Program-made: the position numbers and the translations under genes
Shown: piece after piece, positions 36,658 through 46,045 of the stretch
How the letters are laid out: each line of letters begins with the position of its first letter
How positions within the stretch are numbered: the stretch's first letter is position 1
Assembly (NCBI RefSeq): GCF_030547685.1
Contig: NZ_JAUOQM010000012.1
Span: forward strand, 27,791 to 91,790
Source: Gilvimarinus sp. 2_MG-2023
GTDB taxonomy: Bacteria > Pseudomonadota > Gammaproteobacteria > Pseudomonadales > Cellvibrionaceae
DNA length: 64,000 bases
Direction: 5' to 3'
Notes under the pieces: model-generated
Told to the model about the DNA's origin: nothing
Databases searched by the model: none
The model's input: only the letters and a program-made list of their open reading frames with translations

Positions 36658-38046
36658 ATGCAGCACAGAGTGTTGATGACACAGATAGTAATGAGTGTGG
36701 TTTTGGTGTTTTCTGGCATGGCCGTTCGTGCGGCAGCTCTGCCTGAATTTACCGAGTTAATTGAAAATAGTGTGCCCGCGGTGGTCAAAATCACCACCAG
36801 CAAAACCGTATCGGGTGGCCCATCCTTTTTGGATCAGATTCCCGAGTCGCACCGACACTTTTTTGGCCAGCCCAATCCGCGCGAGCGCAATGCCCGGTCG
36901 ATGGGGTCGGGTTTTATTATTTCCTCCGAGGGCCATGTGCTGACCAACAATCATGTCATCGACGATGCCGATGAGGTGGTGGTGCGTTTGTTTGATCAGC
37001 GTGAGTTGGTCGCCGAGGTGGTGGGGGTAGATCCATTGTCGGATTTGGCCCTGCTAAAAATAGACGCTAAAAATCTGCCGACCTTGTCGTTTGCCCCAGC
37101 CGAGAGTTTAAAAGTGGGGCAATGGGTGGTGGCGATTGGCTCGCCCTTTGGTTTGGACTACTCCGCCAGTGCCGGTATTGTCAGCGCCATGGGCCGCTCC
37201 ATTAGCGCCAATGAAAGTTCGTATGTTCCGTTTATTCAAACCGATGTAGCCATCAACCCCGGCAACTCCGGTGGGCCGTTGTTTAATCTTAACGGCGAAG
37301 TGGTCGGTATTAATTCGCAAATTTATTCTCGCTCTGGAGGCTCCAATGGCCTGTCTTTTTCCATTCCCGCGGATGTAGCGCAGGAAGTGGTCGAGCAACT
37401 GATGGATGATGGGCGGGTACAGCGCGGTTGGTTGGGCGTATATATTACCGATGTTAACCGCGATCTTGCCATTTCCTTCGGCTTAGATAAGCCCATGGGC
37501 GCACTGGTCAATGATGTGGAAGATGAAAGCCCAGCGCAAAAGGCAGGGTTGTTGCCCAGCGATATTGTTATCGAGTTCGATGGCAAAACGGTAGAAGACT
37601 CGGGCACCTTGCCGCAACTGGTCGGTCGTGTGGCACCGGGCACCGAAGTTGAACTCACTGTAATGCGCAAGGGCAAACGTAAAACACTAGAGGTTACTCT
37701 GGCCGAGCGGGCCGGGGATGGCAGCGAGCAGTCCTCGGGCAAATCGCGCCACAGTGGCGCTCTGGATCGCTTAGGCATGAAGGTGGATGACATAGACAGC
37801 CGCTATCGTGAGCGCTGGAAACTCGATGGAGGTGCACTGGTTAGGCAAGTGGAGCCAAACTCTCCCGCGGCTGAAACCGGCTTGCGTCCCGGGGATGTGA
37901 TTGTTCAACTCGGCCATGACGAGGTGAGTGACGCCGATGATTATCGCGATCTGTCCTCCGAACTGAAAGAGGACAAGCTGTATCCCATACGCTTTTATCG
38001 GCGTGGTCAGCCCCTGATTCGCACCATTAATATCGACACTGAGTGA
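36658..38046 (+). CDS. mucD: Periplasmic serine protease MucD/DegP family
   Basis: 462 residues. A signal peptide (about 1-25, ends VRAAA) is followed by a trypsin-like domain with the triad His99 (LTNNHVI), Asp129 (SDLALLK) and Ser204 (NPGNSGGPLF). Two PDZ domains follow, at about 255-350 (RGWLGVYITDV) and 365-460 (GALVRQVEPNSPAAETGLRPGDVIVQLG). It degrades or refolds damaged envelope proteins. In Pseudomonas mucD is the last gene of algU-mucABCD; here it lies upstream, beyond sdhE, ygfX and nadB, under its own sigma-E-like promoter. Confidence 0.93.
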   Translation: MQHRVLMTQIVMSVVLVFSGMAVRAAALPEFTELIENSVPAVVKITTSKTVSGGPSFLDQIPESHRHFFGQPNPRERNARSMGSGFIISSEGHVLTNNHVIDDADEVVVRLFDQRELVAEVVGVDPLSDLALLKIDAKNLPTLSFAPAESLKVGQWVVAIGSPFGLDYSASAGIVSAMGRSISANESSYVPFIQTDVAINPGNSGGPLFNLNGEVVGINSQIYSRSGGSNGLSFSIPADVAQEVVEQLMDDGRVQRGWLGVYITDVNRDLAISFGLDKPMGALVNDVEDESPAQKAGLLPSDIVIEFDGKTVEDSGTLPQLVGRVAPGTEVELTVMRKGKRKTLEVTLAERAGDGSEQSSGKSRHSGALDRLGMKVDDIDSRYRERWKLDGGALVRQVEPNSPAAETGLRPGDVIVQLGHDEVSDADDYRDLSSELKEDKLYPIRFYRRGQPLIRTINIDTE

Positions 38047-38152
38047 TAGAGTCGTGATAACCCGGGCCATAACTTGGCCTGGGTTGTATAAGCCGGTGAG
38101 GAACTTAGGTTATACTGCGAACGTTAAAAATCGTCTGTTCGGAGCAATTTAA

Positions 38153-38398
38153 GTGGAGCGTAATCGCCTATTTTGGGGAAGTCGTCGTGGCATGCTGGAG
38201 CTGGATTTAATCTTGCTGCCATTTTTGGACAATATATACCCCTCCCTTGAGCAAGCCGACAAGGAACGTTATTGGAAGTTATTGGAATGTGAAGATCAGG
38301 ATATGTTTGCCTGGCTGCTGCATCGCCAAGACCCTGAAGATCCACAGCTGCAAAGGATTGTGCACATTGTCAGAGAAAATACCGGAAAAGCGCCGTAA
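38153..38398 (+). CDS. sdhE: Succinate dehydrogenase flavinylation factor SdhE
   Basis: 81 residues, GTG start with GGAGC upstream. The small five-helix protein carries the invariant RGMLELD motif at residues 12-18, needed for covalent FAD attachment to SdhA and FrdA, and the typical [12 protein letters not shown] segment. Its 3' end overlaps the probable ygfX start by 32 bases; the pair is conserved in gammaproteobacteria. Confidence 0.95.
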   Translation: MERNRLFWGSRRGMLELDLILLPFLDNIYPSLEQADKERYWKLLECEDQDMFAWLLHRQDPEDPQLQRIVHIVRENTGKAP

Positions 38399-38864
38399 AG
38401 CCTCGGCCACATCACCTCCCCTTGCCGATCCCGGTGAGGGGGTTTATCTCGATACCACACTGTTCCCCTCCCGGATTTTATTGTCATGGCACCTTGCAGT
38501 GCACAGCTTGGCAGGTTTTGCTTTGTTGGTCGTGACGGCTCTTAAGTGGCAAGAATCCGCATGGTGGCTCATTTGCAGTGGGTTGTTAGTGGTCGTTGTG
38601 GCGGTTGTGGGCAGCAGGGGGCGGGGTGAACTCAAGCGAATTTGGCATTTGCGCTTAGAGGCCGGCAGTTGGTTTTTGGCTCCGGAGGGTGGGCACTTAC
38701 AACCGGTTCGGTTAAAAGGAAAATTAACCCTATGGCCCGGCTTGGTCGGTTTGAGCTTGAGTCCGGGCCGGGGGAGCACTCACTTACTGTTGGCACCTGA
38801 CTCCATGGCCCATGAGGATTATCACCGTTTGCGGGTGTGGTTGGTTACTCAGGTGCAGCACTGA
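38367..38864 (+). CDS. ygfX: YgfX-like membrane protein
   Basis: About 165 residues from a TTG at 38367; the frame opens earlier, but only inside sdhE, and the upstream residues look non-homologous. Two hydrophobic helices (about residues 36-55 and 58-77: [17 protein letters not shown] and [17 protein letters not shown]) are followed by a soluble region with [15 protein letters not shown], the arrangement of YgfX/CptA, which partners SdhE and has been reported to affect cell-division and shape proteins in E. coli. The sequence is poorly conserved in this family, so context carries much of the call. It converges with nadB, overlapping 20 bases. Confidence 0.75.
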   Translation: MSEKIPEKRRKASATSPPLADPGEGVYLDTTLFPSRILLSWHLAVHSLAGFALLVVTALKWQESAWWLICSGLLVVVVAVVGSRGRGELKRIWHLRLEAGSWFLAPEGGHLQPVRLKGKLTLWPGLVGLSLSPGRGSTHLLLAPDSMAHEDYHRLRVWLVTQVQH

Positions 38865-40473
38865 CAATAATGTCTTGCGCGGCAAAATTGGTGGGCACCA
38901 AAATGGTATTGCGAGCAATACTGCTTAAATTGGGGTGATCCAGCGAATAATGCAGGCCGCGGCTCTCTTTGCGCTCCATTGCCGAGCGGATAATCAGCTG
39001 TGCCACCGTCACCAGGTTGCGCAGTTCGATCAAATCCCCACTCACTTTGTAATTGCTGTAGTACTCGGCAATCTCTTTTTGCAGCAATTTGATACGGTGC
39101 GTGGCTCGCTCCAGTCGTTTGTGAGTGCGCACAATGCCAACATAGTCCCACATAAAACGCCGCAGCTCGTCCCAGTTGTGAGAGATAACCACGTCCTCAT
39201 CGGAATTGGTCACGCGCGACTCATCCCACTTGGGGCTGTCGGCGGGGGTGGCCACCGAGTCGATTTTGCCCTTGATGTGCAAAGCGGCCGATTGCGCGTA
39301 AACAATACACTCCAGCAGTGAATTCGACGCCATACGGTTGGCGCCGTGTAGGCCGGTAAAAGAGGTTTCGCCAATGGCGTAGAGGTTTTCCAGATCGGTT
39401 TGGCCGTTGCGATCGACCACCACGCCGCCACAGGTATAGTGCGCCGCCGGTACTACTGGTATGGGATCTTGGGTTATATCAATCCCAAATTCCAGACAGC
39501 GGGCTTTGACCGTGGGGAAATGCTCGCTAATAAATGCTTCGGATTTGTGGGATATGTCCAGATAGACGCAGTCGCAGCCCAGCCGCTTAATCTCATAGTC
39601 GATGGCGCGGGCGACGACATCCCGGGGGGCCAATTCGCCGCGTTCGTCAAAGCGGTGCATAAAGCGCTCGCCATTGGGCAGCTTTAAATAAGCGCCTTCG
39701 CCGCGCAGCGCTTCGGTGATCAAAAAGCTTTTGGCTTTGGGGTGGTACAGGCAAGTGGGGTGAAACTGATTGAATTCCATATTGGCGACCCGACACCCGG
39801 CGCGCCAGGCCATGGCGATGCCATCGCCCGAGGCACTGTCGGGGTTGCTGGTGTAAAGGTACACCTTGCTGGCGCCGCCGGTAGCCAATACCACTACCTT
39901 GGCCTGAAACACGCTGACGTGGTCATTGCCTCGGTTAAGCGCATAGGCGCCTGAGGCGCGTACTTTACGTGAGCCGGAATCAGCCTGAGTGATCAGGTTG
40001 AGAGCCACATGGTTCTCAAAAATCTCGAGGTTGGGGTGGGCCTGAACCCGGTCTATTAATGTGCTGTGTACCGCCTTACCAGTGGCGTCGGCGCTATGAA
40101 TGATACGCCGATGGCTGTGCCCGCCCTCTTGGGTAAGGTGGTAGTCGTCGGAGTTGGATTCGCGGGTGAAGTCCACCCCCTGTTCAATCAGCCACTCAAT
40201 CGCGCTAGTCGAGTTTTCCACGGTAAAACGCACCGCGTCTTCGTGGCAGAGGCCAGCGCCGGCAACGAGAGTGTCGGCAACGTGTGCATCGACCGTGTCT
40301 TGATCGTCCAGTACCGCGGCAATTCCCCCCTGGGCATACCAGGTTGAGCCTGTATTGATCGCGCTCTTGCTGAGCACGGCAACCCGGGCTGTTTCCGCTA
40401 AACTTAACGCTAAGGTTAGCCCGGCTGCGCCGGAGCCAATAATCAGGACATCGTGGTGGTGGTGCTGTTTCAT
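38845..40473 (-). CDS. nadB: L-aspartate oxidase
   Basis: 542 residues. FAD enzyme making iminoaspartate for NAD synthesis. It has the dinucleotide motif [40 protein letters not shown], the active-site region [15 protein letters not shown] ([20 protein letters not shown]), [26 protein letters not shown], and [30 protein letters not shown]. The C-terminal helical part is complete ([14 protein letters not shown]). nadB next to the divergent rpoE operon is the standard gammaproteobacterial arrangement. Confidence 0.97.
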   Translation of the reverse strand: MKQHHHHDVLIIGSGAAGLTLALSLAETARVAVLSKSAINTGSTWYAQGGIAAVLDDQDTVDAHVADTLVAGAGLCHEDAVRFTVENSTSAIEWLIEQGVDFTRESNSDDYHLTQEGGHSHRRIIHSADATGKAVHSTLIDRVQAHPNLEIFENHVALNLITQADSGSRKVRASGAYALNRGNDHVSVFQAKVVVLATGGASKVYLYTSNPDSASGDGIAMAWRAGCRVANMEFNQFHPTCLYHPKAKSFLITEALRGEGAYLKLPNGERFMHRFDERGELAPRDVVARAIDYEIKRLGCDCVYLDISHKSEAFISEHFPTVKARCLEFGIDITQDPIPVVPAAHYTCGGVVVDRNGQTDLENLYAIGETSFTGLHGANRMASNSLLECIVYAQSAALHIKGKIDSVATPADSPKWDESRVTNSDEDVVISHNWDELRRFMWDYVGIVRTHKRLERATHRIKLLQKEIAEYYSNYKVSGDLIELRNLVTVAQLIIRSAMERKESRGLHYSLDHPNLSSIARNTILVPTNFAAQDIIVSAAPE

Positions 40474-40598
40474 ACACGCTCGCTATAACGAATAGGGGCG
40501 AATTATAACAAGTTGTTGCACGCTACGCCCCCGCTGAGGCTTATTTAACCAATTGCACCGGTTTATCCCAGTGGTAGAGAGAAATACGTATAATGTGT

Positions 40599-40627
40599 GG
40601 AACTTCTTATTAGAAGTGTGTGTCTAT
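40599..40627 (+). promoter_or_regulatory. Autoregulatory sigma-E-type promoter of rpoE
   Basis: GGAACTT at 40599-40605 matches the RpoE -35 exactly; TCTAT at 40623-40627 follows after 17 bases. ACTTCT at 40602-40607 and AGAAGT at 40612-40617 form a perfect inverted repeat that overlaps the -35. A TATAAT at 40589-40594 may belong to a separate housekeeping promoter, though no -35 partner was seen. Confidence 0.65.
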
Positions 40628-40742
40628 GGGCGTCAATGGGGAATGAGGCGCCGTTTGGCTCACCGTGACGGTCAGTGCCGGCTATGGCACAGTGGAATTT
40701 GAATGTCACCGGCTTATCGAGCGGGTGTTTGGGGGTTTACGA

Positions 40743-41336
40743 ATGACAGCGCAATCTGCGCCTGATACTGACCAGCAACTGGTCGAGCGGGTACAAAAAG
40801 GCGATAAACGCGCTTTCGACCTGTTGGTACTTAAGTATCAACACAAGATATTTTCCATTATTGGCCGCTATATTCGCGATCACGCCGAAGTGCAGGATGT
40901 CGCCCAGGAGGCGTTTATCAAGGCCTACCGGGCACTGGCAAAGTTTCGCGGTGAGAGTGCCTTTTATACATGGCTCTATCGCATCGCCATTAATACCGCT
41001 AAAAACCATTTGGTGTCGCGCTCGCGGCGTCCTCCTGCGTCGGATGTCGAGATGGAGGACGCTGAATATTACTCCGGATCGGATCTGTTGAAAGATATGG
41101 AGACGCCGGAAACCAGCCTAATGTGCGATGAAATTCAGCGCGAGGTGGATGCGGCTATTCGGGAGTTGCCCGAAGATCTGCGCTCGGCGGTGACCCTGCG
41201 AGAGATGGAAGGGCTCAGCTACGAGGACATTGCCGCAATTATGGACTGCCCGGTGGGAACCGTGCGCTCGCGTATTTTCCGGGCACGCGATGCGATTGAT
41301 AAGCGTATTCACCCTTTGCTCGAAAAAACTGATTAA
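40743..41336 (+). CDS. rpoE: RNA polymerase sigma-E factor (RpoE/AlgU)
   Basis: 197 residues from the ATG at 40743, the usual length; a longer frame upstream is not conserved. Region 2 includes DQQLVERVQKGDKRAFDLLVLKYQHKI and VQDVAQEAFIKAYRALAKFRGESAFYTWLYRIAINTAKNHL. Region 4 includes LPEDLRSAVTLREMEGLSYEDIAAIMDCPVGTVRSRIFRAR, the -35-binding helix-turn-helix. It directs the envelope-stress response and is held inactive by the MucA product encoded next. GGGGG lies in front of the start. Confidence 0.97.
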   Translation: MTAQSAPDTDQQLVERVQKGDKRAFDLLVLKYQHKIFSIIGRYIRDHAEVQDVAQEAFIKAYRALAKFRGESAFYTWLYRIAINTAKNHLVSRSRRPPASDVEMEDAEYYSGSDLLKDMETPETSLMCDEIQREVDAAIRELPEDLRSAVTLREMEGLSYEDIAAIMDCPVGTVRSRIFRARDAIDKRIHPLLEKTD

Positions 41337-41525
41337 TTCCTGAATGGAAGCTGAACCTTTGTCTGGAGGGAGTGTCAGAAAGGATTAGCAGATGTAAATC
41401 TTTGTAATGTGGCCCGCACTACGCTATGTTAGCGTTCGGTTTTTGTACAGCGGGTACCGATTGACTGAATCGCCGTGTTGAGCTGATTAATAGGCAAAAG
41501 GCGGTAAATAAAGGTAAATGCGAGC

Positions 41526-42185
41526 ATGACAGACACGTCTCACAAGGCCCAATTGGCCGAATCCGTTTCAGCCATGGTGGACGGCGAAGCCAGCGAGCTA
41601 GAGTTTGCTCGGATCTTAAAATCCAGCGGCGAGCAGCCCGATGTACAAGCGACTTGGTCGCGCTATCAGGTGGCAAGCTCGGCGATACGTTCTGATTTGC
41701 CGCCCCAAATGGCGCCAGAAGGTTTTGCCGCCAGCCTCAGTGCTGCACTTGAAGATGAACCAACGGTTACCACCGGTCGATTGTCACGCGTGTGGCGCGG
41801 CATGGGGCAAGCGGCCATTGCCGCCTCCGTGGCCGGTGCTCTGGTGGTGGGCGCTCAGTTTTATCAGGGCGAAGACCTCACCGCTGAAATTATGGCCGAT
41901 GCCACCCCGGCAGAAAAAACCATTACCGCCGCTGATGTATCGCTGCCAGTAGGCTTTAACGCGCCGGCGCTGCCGACCCGTCAGGTCAGTGCTCAGTCGG
42001 TCTACCAACCGGCGACTCGCCGCCCGGTAGTGGTGGAATCACGCCGCCCCAATGTGCAAGTTTCCAGTGACGAGGTAAAACACTATTTGCATCAGTTGTT
42101 AGAGCAGCACACCGATCAAGCGGCTGTGAATAGCGCTTCTGGTATAGTTCCTCATGCTCGGGTGCCTCTCATCGAAGAAGAGTAG
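41526..42185 (+). CDS. mucA: Anti-sigma-E factor MucA/RseA
   Basis: 219 residues. The N-terminal sigma-binding domain (about 1-85: LAESVSAMVDGEASELEFARIL, ATWSRYQVASSAIRSDL) is followed by one membrane helix (about 97-113: AAIAASVAGALVVGAQF) and a periplasmic tail, the standard layout of a factor released by regulated proteolysis. AAAGG precedes the ATG. It is second in rpoE-mucA-mucB-mucC. Confidence 0.93.
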   Translation: MTDTSHKAQLAESVSAMVDGEASELEFARILKSSGEQPDVQATWSRYQVASSAIRSDLPPQMAPEGFAASLSAALEDEPTVTTGRLSRVWRGMGQAAIAASVAGALVVGAQFYQGEDLTAEIMADATPAEKTITAADVSLPVGFNAPALPTRQVSAQSVYQPATRRPVVVESRRPNVQVSSDEVKHYLHQLLEQHTDQAAVNSASGIVPHARVPLIEEE

Positions 42186-42271
42186 TAACCCGTTTATACA
42201 ATATCTGTGCAGTTTGCCGCGCACCCCAAGGTAACCTGTACAGAGCAAAGTCACCAGCAGAGAAAACAACC

Positions 42272-43279
42272 ATGAGTCGGCTAGCCGGCGCCTTGATGCT
42301 GATGGCCTTGTCCATCGGCGCTGTACAGGCGCAAACCACCACCCTCCCAGATAACGCCCAACAGCCCGGCAATACCACCGACGAAGTCACTATACGTTCG
42401 GTCAGCGAGCTGTTGGTGAAAATGTCCGAACACCGACGTGTGCTAAATTATGCCGGTACCTTTACCCACCAAGACACCATCGGCACCGAAAGTTTTCGGC
42501 TCCAACACTGGGTGGACGAGGGCACTGAGTATCAGCGGCTTTATTATTTACAAGGCCCCGAGCGCGAAGCCCTAATCAGTAAAGATCTAGAGTGCCGTAT
42601 GATGAGTGATCAGTTGATCACTCATCGCGCCGATAAACTGGCCGATGAGTATTCCCGGCTGGAGCAGTTTTATCATTTCAGGGTGCTGGGGTTAGAGCGT
42701 ATCGCTGGCCGGGCCGCCACGGTTTTGCATATTGTGCCGCGCGATGCCTTCCGTTTTGGCTACCTGTTCAGTATCGATCGCGAAACCGGCTTAGTCCTTA
42801 AATCTACGTTGTTGGATAACAATCAGCGCCCGGTGGAGCAATTTCAATTTGTTGAGCTAGAAGTGGGGGTGGCGACCGAGCAGTTTAGTAGCGAGCGCGG
42901 CGCCCATATTTCCCACCGGCTGGCGGCAGAAGAGGTCGCCCAGTGCAATCCGGCGGCGGATGAACAGCCCGATACCTGGCAAATGGGTTGGATTCCAGAG
43001 GGTTTTGCGTTCTCTGGTCAGCGGGAAGTGCGCGATAAGGTCGACATGCTAATGTATACTGATGGTCTGTCGACGTTTTCGGTCTTTCTCGACCCTATCG
43101 CCGGCACGGTGGCAATGGAAGCCCGTGCACAGCGTGGGGCCACCAATTTTTACCTGGGTGGTGTTAGTCGCGCCGATCAACTCTATCAACTCACCGTCGT
43201 GGGCGAGATTCCCGCTGCCGTGGCTGAGCGAGTTGGCCAGTCGATTGTCCCCCTAGACGAGAAACAACCAGCAGGTTAG
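42272..43279 (+). CDS. mucB: Periplasmic sigma-E regulator MucB/RseB
   Basis: 335 residues with a signal peptide (about 1-21, ends VQAQ). The large N-terminal domain (LLVKMSEHRRVLNYAGTFTHQD, ISKDLECRMM) resembles a lipoprotein-carrier fold, and the smaller C-terminal domain (GWIPEGFAFSGQRE, MLMYTDGLSTFSVFLD) is the MucA-binding part. It shields MucA from the first protease until it senses envelope damage, probably lipopolysaccharide or mislocalised lipoprotein. Complete and in frame. Confidence 0.94.
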   Translation: MSRLAGALMLMALSIGAVQAQTTTLPDNAQQPGNTTDEVTIRSVSELLVKMSEHRRVLNYAGTFTHQDTIGTESFRLQHWVDEGTEYQRLYYLQGPEREALISKDLECRMMSDQLITHRADKLADEYSRLEQFYHFRVLGLERIAGRAATVLHIVPRDAFRFGYLFSIDRETGLVLKSTLLDNNQRPVEQFQFVELEVGVATEQFSSERGAHISHRLAAEEVAQCNPAADEQPDTWQMGWIPEGFAFSGQREVRDKVDMLMYTDGLSTFSVFLDPIAGTVAMEARAQRGATNFYLGGVSRADQLYQLTVVGEIPAAVAERVGQSIVPLDEKQPAG

Positions 43280-43282
43280 TGC

Positions 43283-43738
43283 GTGTTAATAGAATCGGGT
43301 AAAGTCGTAGCCGTTGAAACAGATGGCCTGTGGGTGGAAACCATCAGCCGTTCCACCTGTGGCTCCTGTGCGGCGCAAAAAGGTTGTGGCCAGAGCTTGT
43401 TGGCTAGATTCGCCGGCCACACTACTTACCTGTGGGTGTCACTGGGCGGGCGCGATAGTACCGACTATGACGTGGGCGATGAAATTGAGCTGGGTGTGCC
43501 AGAGGCTGTCGTGGCCAATGGCTCTATGCTTGTCTACCTGTTGCCACTGATCTCCATGCTCGGCTTTACTCTTGGAGCTCATCAATTAGGGTGGGGCGAA
43601 GGCCTAACCACATTGGCGGGTTTGGCTGGGCTTTTGGGTGGAGGCGCACTGGTGCGTTGGCGCGCTCATGTCACCCGCCACGACAGTCGTTTACAGCCAG
43701 TGCTAGTCGATCACCAGCAAGTGGTTCACGTCAGTTAA
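43283..43738 (+). CDS. mucC: RseC/MucC family membrane protein
   Basis: 151 residues, GTG start only three bases after the mucB stop, so translation is coupled. The N-terminal soluble part has the family's four-cysteine cluster RSTCGSCAAQKGCGQSLL, which may bind a metal or Fe-S centre. Two membrane helices follow, at about 76-95 (MLVYLLPLISMLGFTLGAH) and 102-118 (GLTTLAGLAGLLGGGAL). RseC proteins modulate sigma-E and, in other bacteria, SoxR reduction via Rsx. Last gene of the operon; it converges with the next gene. Confidence 0.92.
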   Translation: MLIESGKVVAVETDGLWVETISRSTCGSCAAQKGCGQSLLARFAGHTTYLWVSLGGRDSTDYDVGDEIELGVPEAVVANGSMLVYLLPLISMLGFTLGAHQLGWGEGLTTLAGLAGLLGGGALVRWRAHVTRHDSRLQPVLVDHQQVVHVS

Positions 43739-43762
43739 TTTCCCCATTGGTTTTCCGGTCAT

Positions 43763-44833
43763 TTACGCTTGCTTTAATCTTTGGTTAAGATCTGGTGTTG
43801 TCAGAGGGCTGATGGCGACCTGTTGCCACAGTGCATTGCTTAACTGTGGCAAGTTCTTGGCCCCGTCTTTTACCATCCAGCGGGCAATTGCCTGGGCGAC
43901 ATCGGGGTAATGCAGTGGCGCCGGCTTGGGCAAGGTTAGCCAATGGCGTATCACCTGTTCGCTTATTTTATCTGTAGTTGTCGCATACCCCAGCGCTTGC
44001 AGTGCGAGTGCGTTCGACTGCTGTTCCATTTGCGAGCGCACAGGTTCTACCAACAGCTTTTTCCCCAAGGTAATGGCTTCACTGGGCAACTCAAAGCCCG
44101 CACTGCACATAACGCCCTCGGCGGAGTGTAAATCCTGCTGAAAGCCCTCGCGAGAAAACGGGCGTAAATGGATATGGCCGCGATCTTCTGTTTGCTTAAA
44201 CTTGTGATACACATAAAACTCGTGATCTTTAAACGGTGCCAACAGCGGCAAAAAATCATCGACGTCGGCAAACGGTAGATACACCAAAATCTTGCCTTTT
44301 TGCGCTGTGTTGGGGTGCTCGGAGGGCTCCACAATCGGTGGCAATAGCGATTGGTCAAAGTGGTGCCAGTGCACGCCAACCGGGGTGTCGATGGGGGCAA
44401 ACCAACGCATAAAAATATCAGTAATAAAATTGCTGGCTTTTTTCGGTATGGGGTAGAGAAAGGCGCATTGATGCGATACACCGATAGAGCGAACCCCGTG
44501 CATACGTGCAGCCCAAGCGGTGACAGGCTCGAAATCGCTGACGACTAAATCATAATCACTGGCGTTAAGTGCACGAACATCTTGACGCAATTGCCGGAGG
44601 TTACTTTTTAAAATTGTTTTGGGCATATTGACCTTGCCCTTTTTTGTTTGCAGTGTCATGCCGCGATAGCAACGAAAATCGCCAAAGGGTTGCATATCAA
44701 AAAAGTCTTCGCGGTTGCGTCCGGAAAATACCCAGTCGACTTTAACATCGAGTTTGGCAAACGCCTTTGCCATAGATCGGGCTCGGGTCAGATGACCATT
44801 GCCCGTGCCTTGCACGCCATACAGAATTTTCAT
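43763..44833 (-). CDS. MJ1255/VC2487-type glycosyltransferase
   Basis: 356 residues, cytoplasmic. It begins MKILYGVQGTGNGHLTRARSMAKAF, the hallmark of the TIGR00661 family, and has a GT-B-like C-terminal segment (GVMCSAGFELPSEAITLGKKLLVEPVRSQMEQQSNALAL) that resembles the nucleotide-sugar-binding site of MurG-type enzymes. Acceptor and donor are unknown. Its ATG shares one base with the stop of the PAP2 gene (TAATG), so the two are translationally coupled, and a lipid-linked substrate is plausible. Confidence 0.88.
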   Translation of the reverse strand: MKILYGVQGTGNGHLTRARSMAKAFAKLDVKVDWVFSGRNREDFFDMQPFGDFRCYRGMTLQTKKGKVNMPKTILKSNLRQLRQDVRALNASDYDLVVSDFEPVTAWAARMHGVRSIGVSHQCAFLYPIPKKASNFITDIFMRWFAPIDTPVGVHWHHFDQSLLPPIVEPSEHPNTAQKGKILVYLPFADVDDFLPLLAPFKDHEFYVYHKFKQTEDRGHIHLRPFSREGFQQDLHSAEGVMCSAGFELPSEAITLGKKLLVEPVRSQMEQQSNALALQALGYATTTDKISEQVIRHWLTLPKPAPLHYPDVAQAIARWMVKDGAKNLPQLSNALWQQVAISPLTTPDLNQRLKQA

Positions 44834-45366
44834 TACACGGGGCCCATGATGTAATAGGTGCCTACAATTGCGCAGGAGGTTCCAAGCACTGCACCGGCTA
44901 AAATATCAGTGGGGTAATGCACACCGAGTAAAACACGTGATGAGCCTATCAAGCAGGCGCCAATGTAAGCCGGCAAACCAAACATCGGATAGAAATAACT
45001 AATAAGAAAGGCAAACACAAAAGCCGCCGCCGTATGTCCCGAGGGAAAGCTAAACTTATCTGACGGGGTTACCCAGCTCTCAAACGCTTCAATGTTGACC
45101 GCGGGGCGGTTGCGTTTAAAAGAGTTTTTGATGAGCAAATAAAAACTGACGTCCAGCGCATAGCAAACGAGGCCCACCTTTAAAAACAAAACACTGTTAG
45201 GGACTTCAAACGCGATTAACAGCAAAGCGATGGCAACGTACAGCGGGCCATCGCCGCAGCGCGATACCCAGCGTACCGTCCGGCGATATGGAAAACCTTT
45301 AGTCACATGAAGCCAGACGAATGCCAATGTGTCGATCTGGTGGACTCTTTGCAAAAAAGCATTCAT
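44833..45366 (-). CDS. PAP2-family lipid phosphatase
   Basis: 177 residues from the ATG at 45366; the frame extends upstream, but the extra part is not conserved and GGGGTGA precedes this ATG. The three PAP2 phosphatase motifs are intact: KRNRPAVN, SFPSGHTAAA and SRVLLGVHYPTDILAGA, within about five membrane helices. Such enzymes dephosphorylate phosphatidate, undecaprenyl diphosphate or related lipids at the inner membrane. It is divergent from dgkA, which runs the opposite reaction on diacylglycerol. Confidence 0.9.
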   Translation of the reverse strand: MNAFLQRVHQIDTLAFVWLHVTKGFPYRRTVRWVSRCGDGPLYVAIALLLIAFEVPNSVLFLKVGLVCYALDVSFYLLIKNSFKRNRPAVNIEAFESWVTPSDKFSFPSGHTAAAFVFAFLISYFYPMFGLPAYIGACLIGSSRVLLGVHYPTDILAGAVLGTSCAIVGTYYIMGPV

Positions 45367-45463
45367 AGTTTCACCCCGTTTGCGGTGGTATTTGTCTGTT
45401 TGGCTAATGAATACCACTGCTCTATGACGCTTATATGACATACATTTAATGGAGAGATGAAAA

Positions 45464-45832
45464 ATGAAGCCAGGAAAGACTGGGTTCACCCGTGTGGCGC
45501 ATGCATTTGGCTATTCACTGCAGGGGATAAACGCCGCCTGGAAGCACGAAGCCTCGTTTCGCCAAGAGATTTGGATGGCCGCGGTGCTCCTGCCTCTGGC
45601 AGTGTGGCTGGCTACTAGCCATATAGAACTTATTTTACTGGTGGCGAGTGTTTTTTGGGTCATTATTGCTGAGCTTATTAACTCATCGGTAGAGGCCGTG
45701 GTGGACCGCACTGGCTCCGAGGTGCACGAGTTATCGGGCCGGGCAAAAGATATTGGCTCGGCAGTGGTGCTTTTTTCCCTAATTTTGTTGGCGCTGGTGT
45801 GGGGCATTATTGCCTGCCATCGCTTCTTCTAA
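45464..45832 (+). CDS. dgkA: Diacylglycerol kinase (prokaryotic)
   Basis: 122 residues, three membrane helices. The active-site block IIAELINSSVEAVVDRTGSEVHELSGRAKDIGSAVV has the catalytic/metal glutamates at 70 and 77. The N-terminal surface helix (GFTRVAHAFGYSLQGINAAWKHEASFRQE) is typical. It recycles diacylglycerol, produced when membrane glycerophosphates are used for glycans, into phosphatidate. An imperfect hairpin at 45847-45873 with a short T run may be its terminator. Confidence 0.97.
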   Translation: MKPGKTGFTRVAHAFGYSLQGINAAWKHEASFRQEIWMAAVLLPLAVWLATSHIELILLVASVFWVIIAELINSSVEAVVDRTGSEVHELSGRAKDIGSAVVLFSLILLALVWGIIACHRFF

Positions 45833-46045
45833 CACCTTGCCAAACAGCCAGGCCCATATCTCTGTGGGCTTGGTTTAACCGCCACAACTCACTGCGAAAT
45901 TCCGCGCCGATATAAGCTCTGGCAGTTTACAGTTCCTTACCCTCAACAGGTGCAGCCTGAATAAACACATCGTACAATCTATGTCATCTTGCGGACATAA
46001 TTCTCTGCATTCGAGATAACCACTATACGGATAATTATTATTGCT

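Noticed and set aside
40665..40742. 26-residue N-terminal extension of RpoE
   Set aside because: RpoE/AlgU proteins begin at the equivalent of 40743, and that ATG has its own ribosome-binding site.
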